64,000 nt of DNA from Shewanella maritima (GTDB lineage Bacteria; Pseudomonadota; Gammaproteobacteria; Enterobacterales; Shewanellaceae): the NCBI RefSeq assembly GCF_004295345.1, contig NZ_CP036200.1:2944001-3008000 (forward strand), in the 5' to 3' direction. The notes under the pieces were generated by a model. The model worked only from the letters and a program-made list of their open reading frames with translations, was not told the DNA's origin and searched no databases. Made by a program: the position numbers and the translations under genes. Shown in pieces: positions 57,150 to 64,000 of this stretch (position 1 is the first letter of the stretch; the number at the start of each line of letters is the position of its first letter).

Positions 57150-59072
57150 TTAGGCTTCAATCATCGTTGGTTTCACGATGAAGCCTTGGTATGCATCTAG
57201 CCTTAGGTTTTCAAAGCGAGCAAGTTGTTCCTGCTCTTGAATACCTGTGACTATTACTTGAATATCTAACCCCTTAGCTACATTCACCAGTGCACGGCAT
57301 AGCTCGCTATTGTGTTGATTATCTTCAATATGTGCGAACGACTGGTCGAGTTTAACATAGGTTGGTCGCAAGCTTTGTAAGTAGCTCATTGACCCAAACT
57401 GACGACCAAAGTGGTCGATACCAAAATGTGCACCGCAATCGCGAATGATGTGACACAAATGTTCGCAAGCGGCAAGATCTGCGTATACACACGTCTCAGG
57501 AATTTCAAAACACATGCGTTCTGGGTGACTACAACTACGCAGGAATTGCTTCAACCAGGTGTGGAAGTCAAAGTTATTGATACTTTCAACCGTAAGGTTA
57601 ATCGCGATTGGCTCATAGTTACGATCGACCAGGTGCTTATCATTCACGGATTCAATCAAGCAGCGATCTAGCATTGAACCTAGCGATAATAGCTCAATGT
57701 ACGGCATAAACTGCCCAGCATGTACGGGCGTGTTATCAATATCCAATTGACAGTAAATTTCTCGCTGACAAATCTCATCGTTTTCAGTGAGCATGATTGG
57801 CTGCCAACGGAATTTAAACTGTTTATTCTCAATTGCTTGAGTGAGGTTTTTACGCCACTCCTCGCGAGAGAACATTTGCTGGTTGCTGTTTTCATACCAG
57901 TGGAAGACCTTTTTTGCCTTCATGGCTGATTGCAGGGCATTGTCAGCTTGGGAAAGCATTTCTCCTACACTAGTTTGGGCACTGCGCTCGGCGATACCTA
58001 TGGCGAAGTCTTCATTAGCGCGGCAACCTGCCTTAGTGATTTCTTGATTCACTGTGCGTATTAAGGTTTGCAGATACTTAGACAATTGATCATGTTCCTG
58101 CTCTTCAACTAAGAAGGCAAATTCATAAGCCGCGATACGCGCAATAACTGATGGGCTCATTTCATCGAGGTGGTGCTGCATTTTTTCTGCAAGTAAACGA
58201 ATGGTTTCATCACGTACTTGATAACCGTATTTGCTATGGACCTCTTCTAACCAGTCAAACTTAGCAAGGAACAAGGCACCCGAGCTTGGTTCACTGAGCC
58301 ACCCAGTAATGCGACTGACCATGTATTGACGATTTGGTAGGTTTGATACCTGATCAACCAGATTTTTGTTTCTTAGCTCAGCAACCTCTGAGTCAAGTGA
58401 GTTGAAAACCTGTTTTAGTTGAGTAGACATGCTGTTAAACGCACCAACTAGCTCTTTGAGCTCGCGGGTTTTTGGTGATGGCATATCTGGACCAAATTGG
58501 CGCTCGGCAACCTTTTTGGCGTGCTCAGATAGGTTATGTAGTGGTTTCAAAATCCAGGTTAAGCCAACTCGCGCAAATACGATGGCTATCAGGAATAGAA
58601 TCGAAAATAGGATGATGGTGTTAGAGATAATCCGCCATAACTCGTGATAGCCAAACCCTGGGTGAGCGGTAATCTCTAATGTAGCAAGTTGCAACCAACC
58701 AGAAGTAATAGTCGACTCTTTTTTGATGGTGTGGAAGATATCAAGATCGATAAACCATTGAGGTACGTCTTGAATGCGAATCGCATTGTTCCAAACCTGC
58801 TGTTCACCATCTACCAACCATGTCAGCTTAATTTGCTGATAGTAACCACCTTCAAATATCACGTTGACTAAGGTTTCAGCGCCAGCTCGGTCGCCGGCTT
58901 CAAGCGTGGGCACAAGCATGAGCCCAAGCGAGTTGCTGGCGTTGTTGAGGTCTGATTCCATTTGCTTTGTCAAAAAGCTCTGTGTTTCAGTGATTTGCAC
59001 ATAAGCTAAACTTGAAATAGTTAACAAGAATAGCCCGAAAAGTAACGCATAAATCTGCCGGAACAGGGTCAT
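57150..59072 (-). CDS. lapD: Cyclic di-GMP receptor LapD
   Basis: Inner-membrane receptor that sequesters the LapG protease when c-di-GMP is bound, so that the adhesin stays on the surface. 640 residues: TM1 (about 5-25), periplasmic LapD_MoxY-type domain (about 26-150), TM2 (about 152-172), HAMP, GGDEF-like and EAL-like domains. The GGDEF site reads AAYEF and the EAL motif reads REIYCQL, with DDFG changed to DHFG, so neither domain should be catalytic; this fits LapD, which only binds c-di-GMP. It starts seven bases after lapG. In S. oneidensis the counterpart is known as BpfD. Confidence 0.92.
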   Translation of the reverse strand: MTLFRQIYALLFGLFLLTISSLAYVQITETQSFLTKQMESDLNNASNSLGLMLVPTLEAGDRAGAETLVNVIFEGGYYQQIKLTWLVDGEQQVWNNAIRIQDVPQWFIDLDIFHTIKKESTITSGWLQLATLEITAHPGFGYHELWRIISNTIILFSILFLIAIVFARVGLTWILKPLHNLSEHAKKVAERQFGPDMPSPKTRELKELVGAFNSMSTQLKQVFNSLDSEVAELRNKNLVDQVSNLPNRQYMVSRITGWLSEPSSGALFLAKFDWLEEVHSKYGYQVRDETIRLLAEKMQHHLDEMSPSVIARIAAYEFAFLVEEQEHDQLSKYLQTLIRTVNQEITKAGCRANEDFAIGIAERSAQTSVGEMLSQADNALQSAMKAKKVFHWYENSNQQMFSREEWRKNLTQAIENKQFKFRWQPIMLTENDEICQREIYCQLDIDNTPVHAGQFMPYIELLSLGSMLDRCLIESVNDKHLVDRNYEPIAINLTVESINNFDFHTWLKQFLRSCSHPERMCFEIPETCVYADLAACEHLCHIIRDCGAHFGIDHFGRQFGSMSYLQSLRPTYVKLDQSFAHIEDNQHNSELCRALVNVAKGLDIQVIVTGIQEQEQLARFENLRLDAYQGFIVKPTMIEA

Positions 59073-59079
59073 GGTGTCA

Positions 59080-59790
59080 CTACTCCATTTTGAGTTTCGG
59101 TTTACGTAGTCGTTTTACGCCCAACCTATGCTTCAGGTCAGTCCATTTTTCGAGGCGCGATGAAGAACCCGCAAGTTCACCTCGGCCTTTTTCTTTGTTT
59201 AACCACAGCTGGGTACCGTTAAAACTGTACACAGGTAGTAAATCGTTACGCTTGGTCGCGGGTTTAATTTTTTTGTCCAGGTTATCCAGTACCAGAGGGA
59301 TAGAGCTGGGTTTATCGTAATATGCCAATACCATGTGATATTGATTAAGGCTGGTTGCCTTAACCATGGTGATACGTAGCTTTTCTTCTGGAATACCCAG
59401 TTGTAGCAATGTGAAGTACTTAGCAATAGAGAAGTCTTCACAATCGCCACCCCCAACACCAATAAACTCCATTGGCGATGCCCAATAGTTTGAGTCCCCC
59501 CAAAGAATGGCATCGTCGACAAAGCGGAACATATTGAAAAAGCTATTTACCTTTTCTAGCTTTTCTCGCTCGCTGAGGTTGGCGCCTTCATTCAGTACTT
59601 TAAACCAGGCGTTAGCTCGCAATTCAGCTCTATCACCATATTGACGCTTGAGCGCCTGGGTTATTTTCGGTTTATCTAACTGAGTTGGCGAAGCATATAA
59701 GCTAGATACAAGTAATACACAGGCCACAATAACGATGTGGCCCAGTGATTTCATGTGTCTGTTAGCGCGAGATATGCTCACATTGGTCAA
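59080..59790 (-). CDS. lapG: Periplasmic cysteine protease LapG
   Basis: Calcium-dependent transglutaminase-like protease that cuts the N terminus of the surface adhesin and releases it. 236 residues with a signal helix (about 15-34). The catalytic triad is readable: Cys117 in VGGGDCEDFS, His152 in NQYHMVLAYY and Asp169 in LVLDNLDKK. The start appears to be TTG at 59790 with AGGA upstream; an ATG at 59754 lacks a site. BpfG in S. oneidensis is the counterpart. Confidence 0.93.
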   Translation of the reverse strand: MTNVSISRANRHMKSLGHIVIVACVLLVSSLYASPTQLDKPKITQALKRQYGDRAELRANAWFKVLNEGANLSEREKLEKVNSFFNMFRFVDDAILWGDSNYWASPMEFIGVGGGDCEDFSIAKYFTLLQLGIPEEKLRITMVKATSLNQYHMVLAYYDKPSSIPLVLDNLDKKIKPATKRNDLLPVYSFNGTQLWLNKEKGRGELAGSSSRLEKWTDLKHRLGVKRLRKPKLKME

Positions 59791-59806
59791 GCTAAATTCC
59801 TATGTG

Positions 59807-60412
59807 TTACTCAGTTTCCTCATCCACAGTATAGATGTGCCATTTCATTTCTGTTTCTGAGCCATCGCCTTTCACTGCTGCAATTACACGGCGATTTAAG
59901 CGACGCCCTTCTTCGGTGTGATTGTCAGCAATCGGTTGGTCAAAGCTATATCCAATTGCCGTTAAGCGATCAGGTTCGATGCCATAAGTATCAATTAATA
60001 CTTCAGTGACTGCTTTTGCGCGGCGCTGCGACAAAGCAAGATTAAGCTCGTAGCTACCAGACTGGCTACAGTGACCTTCAATCGTGACCTTACTGCTTGG
60101 GTAACGCTGCATAATGTCAGCAACCTTTTGGATTTGGTCGTAATACAAGGGTTCAATGTAGTGTGAATTATTGGCAAATAGGATCTCTAAGTTTTGGCGC
60201 TCGTCGATGGTGGTAAGGGTACCGCAGCCATAGTTATCAATGTCGGCACCTGTGATGGTGCCTTCACAGCGTTCGCGCGCCATAATCACACCATCTTTGT
60301 CGTTATCGTTAAGATCAAAGTTCTGCTTAGTGGTAGTATCCATGGTGACGATGTCACGGCTGGTGCAACCTGAGGCCAAAATAATGGCCAAAATTATCAT
60401 CAATGGCTTCAT
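59807..60412 (-). CDS. OmpA-family outer-membrane lipoprotein
   Basis: A 201-residue lipoprotein: lipobox LASGC (Cys at residue 16), a short segment with an Asp-rich calcium-type loop (LNDNDKDGV), and a C-terminal OmpA/Pal peptidoglycan-binding domain with VTIEGHCSQSGSYELNLALSQRRAKAV and RLNRRVIAAV. The ATG overlaps the preceding TolC-family stop (TAATG). It likely tethers the export complex or outer membrane to peptidoglycan; that role is inferred. Confidence 0.87.
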   Translation of the reverse strand: MKPLMIILAIILASGCTSRDIVTMDTTTKQNFDLNDNDKDGVIMARERCEGTITGADIDNYGCGTLTTIDERQNLEILFANNSHYIEPLYYDQIQKVADIMQRYPSSKVTIEGHCSQSGSYELNLALSQRRAKAVTEVLIDTYGIEPDRLTAIGYSFDQPIADNHTEEGRRLNRRVIAAVKGDGSETEMKWHIYTVDEETE

Positions 60413-61821
60413 TATTTTACTCCTCCTTCGTAACTACTCTCACCTTGCCATACTTCAGGGCGAGTCACTCGCATCGAATCCAATAGCTTACCTGTGGCAT
60501 TTAGTACGCGGTATTGAGCCAAAATTTCATCGTATTCGGCGCGCAAATAATCTTTGCGAGCCTCAAACAGCTCGTTTTCAGTGTCAAGTAAGTCGAGTAG
60601 CGTTCGCTGCCCCAAATTAAATTGCTGGGCATAGGCTACTTGAGTTTGTTTAGCTGCAATGACATGGTCGCGAATATAGTCTTTTTGCGGCTCAAGTAAT
60701 TCGTAGGCATTCCAGGCAAGGTGCACGCCTTCTAATACCTGGCGATTGGCGCGCTCGCGAATTTCTTTAGCCTCGTTGATTTTGTAGGCTGCTTCTTTTT
60801 CTCGGTGTAAGTCTTTACCACCAGAGTATAAGTTGTAGCGCATACGTACCATACCAATGAGATTATTGTCGTAACCATTAACATTCTGAGATGAAATGGC
60901 GCTATAGCCGTCTTCACCACCACTGTCGTTATTCCAGTTACCATTTAACTCGAGCGTGACATTCGGGTAGTAGTTTGAAATCGCAGACTCACGCTCATAC
61001 TTAGCGGCGTAAATGTCATTTTCTGCAGACTTTAGCACTGGGTGGTTTTTAGTCGCCCAGGTAATGCTGCTTCCCAAGTCTTGTGGCAGCATATCAATAT
61101 CGGGTACGGGGACGATTAGGTCTTGTGGCTCAAGTTCTGTAATGCGCATGTACTGTGCACGGGCATCATTAAGATTATTTTTAGCCGAAATAACATTAGC
61201 ATTCGCTCTGGCCAAACGACCTGAAATCTGGGATAGATCAGCAATTGAACCAAGACCGGAGTCGGTACGTTGCTTAATCTGGTCGTATATTTCTTTGTGA
61301 CTTTCAAGGTTGCGCTGTGCAAGAGTGAGTACTTGCTCTGCGCGAATGTAGTCGACATATACCTTGGCGACATCTAATGCCATGTCTTCCGCCGCAGCAA
61401 ACAGCGCCCATTGTTCGGCGCTTGCTTCATATGAATAGCGGTCGACTTCACTACTCGTTAAAAAACCATCAAACAACATTTGTTTAATGCTAAAACCTGC
61501 CTCTCCAGGTGTGAGTTCGATTACGCCATCTTCGTTAACATCGCCTTGGTTTTTCTTACGACGTGTAGAAGGGCTATCGGTTTGCTCCCAGCCATATCCC
61601 GCAGTGAGATCGATGGTTGGTAGGTAACCGGCCCAAGCCTGATTAACTTGTTCTTCGCGCACTTTAAAACGGTTAAACGCAATGCGTAAATCCGGATGAG
61701 TATCTAAAGTATGCGCCACTGCCTGTTCTAACGACTGGCCATAGGCAGTTGGCAACACCAGCATAGACGCAGCTAGCGCAATGGCACTGAGCTTAGTACG
61801 CTGGTTACTTAGTGTGATCAT
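60412..61821 (-). CDS. TolC-family outer-membrane channel (AggA/LapE type)
   Basis: Outer-membrane trimeric channel for type I secretion, 469 residues. Signal peptide ending near TAYGQS, then the two OEP repeats: QAVAHTLDTHPDLRIAFNRFKVREEQV and AYAQQFNLGQRTLLDLLDTENELFEARKDYLRAEYD, the latter typical of TolC-like proteins. It belongs to the same operon as the HlyD and ABC components. The S. oneidensis counterpart is AggA. Confidence 0.92.
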   Translation of the reverse strand: MITLSNQRTKLSAIALAASMLVLPTAYGQSLEQAVAHTLDTHPDLRIAFNRFKVREEQVNQAWAGYLPTIDLTAGYGWEQTDSPSTRRKKNQGDVNEDGVIELTPGEAGFSIKQMLFDGFLTSSEVDRYSYEASAEQWALFAAAEDMALDVAKVYVDYIRAEQVLTLAQRNLESHKEIYDQIKQRTDSGLGSIADLSQISGRLARANANVISAKNNLNDARAQYMRITELEPQDLIVPVPDIDMLPQDLGSSITWATKNHPVLKSAENDIYAAKYERESAISNYYPNVTLELNGNWNNDSGGEDGYSAISSQNVNGYDNNLIGMVRMRYNLYSGGKDLHREKEAAYKINEAKEIRERANRQVLEGVHLAWNAYELLEPQKDYIRDHVIAAKQTQVAYAQQFNLGQRTLLDLLDTENELFEARKDYLRAEYDEILAQYRVLNATGKLLDSMRVTRPEVWQGESSYEGGVK

Positions 61822-61840
61822 TTAAAAAACCTCCAGGTTT

Positions 61841-63223
61841 TCATCGCTCGCGCAGAGCGGTGTCCTTAGCTCTTAAAATTGGGTTAAAAATGTACTCAAG
61901 TATGGATTTCTGTCCCGTTATGATGTCCACTGAAGTGAGCATACCGGGTATTATTGGCATCTGTGTACCATCATCTTTTGCTAAACTTGACTGCTCCGTG
62001 CGAACACGGATGGTATAGAAACTGTTACCTTCTTCATCTTGTGAGGTATCAGCGCTAATATGTTCAACCACGCCTTTGAGGCCGCCATAACGGGTAAAAT
62101 CATAAGCTGTGACCTTAACCACAGCTGGTAAACCCGGATGTAAAAAGGCGATGTCTTTAGGCTTAATCATGGTTTCGATTAGTAGTTTGTCTTCAGACGG
62201 TACAATCTCAATAATTTCTTCACCCGGCTGTACAACACCACCTAAAGTATTGATGTGAATCGACTTAATTGTACCAATGACTGGTGAGGTAATAACCGCC
62301 TTACTGACTTTATCAAATGCACCAATCTGTGCTTCATTCATTCTTGCTAATTTGTTTTGTGATTCATTGAGCTGGGCACGTAAGTCTGATGCATAAACAA
62401 ATACCGCTTCACGGCGCTTCAAAATCGCTTCATCCATCGATGCTTTGACTTTAGGGCGCAGTAAGCGCAGAGTTTTTAGTTCGCCTTGAATATCGTTAAC
62501 GCTGCGTTCAAGCTTGAGTAGCTCAACTTCTGGCACAATGCCCTTTTGCGCTAATGGACGGGTAAGTTCAAGTTCGCGTGAGACAAGTTGGAAGCTTGTT
62601 GTCAGCGTACTGATCTTTGATGCCAGTTCTTCGGTTTCTTGTTGGCGCTGCTGAATTTGTCTGACTTGGATCTCAAGCTGGTTATTTAAGTTGTCTAATC
62701 TAACCGAGTATTCTTCTTGCTGACGTTTAACTAGTTCTGGCTCTTCATCAACTAGTGCTGGAGGAAATTCCAGGGGCGATTTAGTGATTTTTATCTGTTC
62801 ACGCCAGTTAGCATTCATATCTGAAATTACTATGCTGTCGAGCTCTGCACGCATACGGATAACGTTAGCCTGTAGACCAAATACTTCTTGCTCTTGTTGA
62901 CCAAAGTCAGCTCGAAAACGGGTGTCGTCAATACGAGCGAGAGGCTGACCTTTTTCGACCAATACACCTTCTTGAACAAAAATTTCTTGTAAGATCCCGC
63001 CATCAAGGCTTTCGATTATTTGCACCTGTGATGAGGGGATGACTTTGCCTTCACCAGTGGTGACTTGATCAAGCTCTGAGAAATATGCCCAAACGAAAAA
63101 GCACAGCATCATGGCGGCCAGTGACCAGATGATCAAGCGATGACCACTTGGTGCATCAGTCATCATTGCGCCGTATACATCATCAGCCATTTCTAAATCT
63201 TCAGTGGTGAGGTGTTTGCTCAT
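61841..63223 (-). CDS. lapC: Type I secretion HlyD-family adaptor LapC
   Basis: Membrane-fusion protein of 460 residues: one N-terminal membrane helix (about 28-48), lipoyl half (GEGKVIPSSQVQIIESLDGG), long coiled-coil hairpin (about 95-300), second lipoyl half (VISPVIGTIKSIHINTLGGVVQPGEEI, in parts) and the HlyD signature GMLTSVDIITGQKSILEYI. Its start overlaps the stop of the ABC gene by four bases. It connects the ABC transporter to the TolC channel. Confidence 0.92.
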   Translation of the reverse strand: MSKHLTTEDLEMADDVYGAMMTDAPSGHRLIIWSLAAMMLCFFVWAYFSELDQVTTGEGKVIPSSQVQIIESLDGGILQEIFVQEGVLVEKGQPLARIDDTRFRADFGQQEQEVFGLQANVIRMRAELDSIVISDMNANWREQIKITKSPLEFPPALVDEEPELVKRQQEEYSVRLDNLNNQLEIQVRQIQQRQQETEELASKISTLTTSFQLVSRELELTRPLAQKGIVPEVELLKLERSVNDIQGELKTLRLLRPKVKASMDEAILKRREAVFVYASDLRAQLNESQNKLARMNEAQIGAFDKVSKAVITSPVIGTIKSIHINTLGGVVQPGEEIIEIVPSEDKLLIETMIKPKDIAFLHPGLPAVVKVTAYDFTRYGGLKGVVEHISADTSQDEEGNSFYTIRVRTEQSSLAKDDGTQMPIIPGMLTSVDIITGQKSILEYIFNPILRAKDTALRER

Positions 63224-64000
63224 CGCGCTTTACCTCCCGCTAATAATCCTTCATTGAGCTTTTTCAGTACCTGGTCCTTCGGTCCATCGGCAATGATGTG
63301 TCCGCGATCCATTACTATGATGCGATCCACGAGATTAAGCAGGTGCATTTTGTGAGTAATTAGCAGCAAAGTGCGATTCTTACTTACCTGACGCATTGAT
63401 TGTACAAATTGCTTTTCTGCTCTGGCATCTAAACTCGCCGTTGGTTCGTCCATTAACAGTACTGGCGGATCGTTTAGGGTTGCCCTTGCAAGTGCAACGG
63501 TTTGCCTTTGACCACGGCTTAGTGAAAAACCGCCTTCACCGACTTGTTGATCTAACCCTTCGGCTTCTAAATTGGTGAAGTGGCTTACACCAGACAGCTG
63601 AACCGCGCGAATAAGTTGGTGTTCACTTACCTGACGCGAGCCAAATAAGATATTGTCGCGAATACTGCCGTGAAATAGAGTGATATCTTGCGGCAGATAA
63701 CCAAAGTTGCGGCGCAAGTCGCTAGGGTGAATTTGCCCACTATCAAGACCATCGTAACGCAAGCTACCATCAGTAGGTTGGTATAAACCGACCAGCAACT
63801 TAGCTAGGGTGCTTTTTCCAGAACCATTACGGCCAATAATTGCGACGCGTTCACCGGGTTCAATTGTCAGTGATATGGGGTGTATTGTTGGCTTTTCAGT
63901 TTCTGGGAATTTAAAACTAACATTGTCTGCATTTATTTTGCCGTTTAAGCGTTGAATGCTGACCAGGTTGCCCTTGTTTTCAAACTCATCTTCTTCATCC
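63220..64000 (-). CDS. lapB: Type I secretion ABC transporter LapB (3' part only)
   Basis: C-terminal 260 residues of the exporter ATPase; the gene runs off the window at 64000. The nucleotide-binding domain is complete: IIGRNGSGKSTLAKLLVGLY (Walker A), Q-loop NFGYLPQDITLFHGSIRDN, signature LSRGQRQTVALARA, Walker B VLLMDEPTASLD and H-loop LLITHK. The transmembrane and any C39-like domain lie outside. It belongs to the LapB/RtxB group by operon context. Confidence 0.92.
   Translation of the reverse strand, partial: DEEDEFENKGNLVSIQRLNGKINADNVSFKFPETEKPTIHPISLTIEPGERVAIIGRNGSGKSTLAKLLVGLYQPTDGSLRYDGLDSGQIHPSDLRRNFGYLPQDITLFHGSIRDNILFGSRQVSEHQLIRAVQLSGVSHFTNLEAEGLDQQVGEGGFSLSRGQRQTVALARATLNDPPVLLMDEPTASLDARAEKQFVQSMRQVSKNRTLLLITHKMHLLNLVDRIIVMDRGHIIADGPKDQVLKKLNEGLLAGGKAR

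Overview
This window is chromosomal DNA of a gammaproteobacterium, almost certainly a Shewanella. The reasons are gene order (rpe-gph-trpS; lpoA-yraN-diaA-dolP divergent from rsmI and followed by rnpB; ilvY/ilvC next to an ilvGMDA operon; a Lap/Bpf adhesin-export cluster), moderate GC content, several long multidomain GGDEF/EAL proteins, and intergenic MITE-like repeats of the kind found in Shewanella and Vibrio. Nothing looks like a prophage, plasmid, integron, CRISPR array or transposase-bearing island. Most of the window is core genome with small accessory patches.

Layout. 1-2.7 kb: rpe, gph, trpS operon. 2.7-4.7 kb: a LysR regulator divergent from an EamA transporter. 4.8-9.2 kb: lpoA-yraN-diaA-dolP (minus strand) and rsmI (plus strand), for cell envelope and replication initiation. 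9.2-9.8 kb: rnpB with a duplicated 3' end and a second terminator. 9.8-12.6 kb: a TonB-dependent siderophore receptor and a small membrane protein. 12.8-18.4 kb: a LysR regulator/FMN reductase pair, an Omp85-like outer-membrane protein, a ThrE-type exporter and a MAPEG protein. 18.5-24.2 kb: YgiQ radical SAM protein, a secreted protein just behind a MITE, a SYLF protein, YgbA, and a membrane protein with a perfect (Glu-Pro)27 repeat. 24.4-29.6 kb: a lipoprotein overlapping selO, a DUF3630-like protein, srkA, dsbA, a small orphan protein and zapB. 30-36 kb: ilvE and a 1526-residue propeller-PAS-GGDEF-EAL protein. 36-39.6 kb: tandem acyltransferases and a frameshifted comM (yifB). 39.8-49.7 kb: ilvY, ilvC, a hydrophobic small ORF, an attenuator with leader peptide, ilvGMDA and a class V aminotransferase. 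50-56.1 kb: a periplasmic binding protein, ubiK, rep and a GAF-GGDEF protein with a degenerate EAL domain. 56.3-57.1 kb: tRNA-Arg, tRNA-His and two tRNA-Pro genes with eroded tRNA-Pro remnants. 57.1-64 kb (minus strand): lapB (cut by the window edge), lapC, a TolC-family gene, an OmpA-like lipoprotein gene, lapG and lapD.

How the genes work together. The ilv block encodes nearly the whole isoleucine/valine pathway, with IlvY control of ilvC and leader-peptide attenuation of ilvGMDA; ilvE sits about 11 kb away from ilvC. The right end encodes a type I secretion machine for a large biofilm adhesin plus the LapG protease and LapD c-di-GMP receptor that control adhesin release. The adhesin gene itself should lie just beyond the right edge. 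Two further large c-di-GMP enzymes lie in the same window.

Most notable points: the single-base frameshift in comM; the ilv attenuator with a visible antiterminator and a separate 31/66 Ile/Leu/Val small ORF in front of it; the duplicated rnpB tail; the decaying tRNA-Pro array; the perfect 27-copy hexamer; two MITE families, one abutting a gene start; a candidate small RNA at 28.74-28.80 kb; and 14-15 bp degenerate tandem repeats between stop codons and terminators. I did not find a clearly novel multi-gene system. Functional calls are from motifs and family knowledge only, with no database search.
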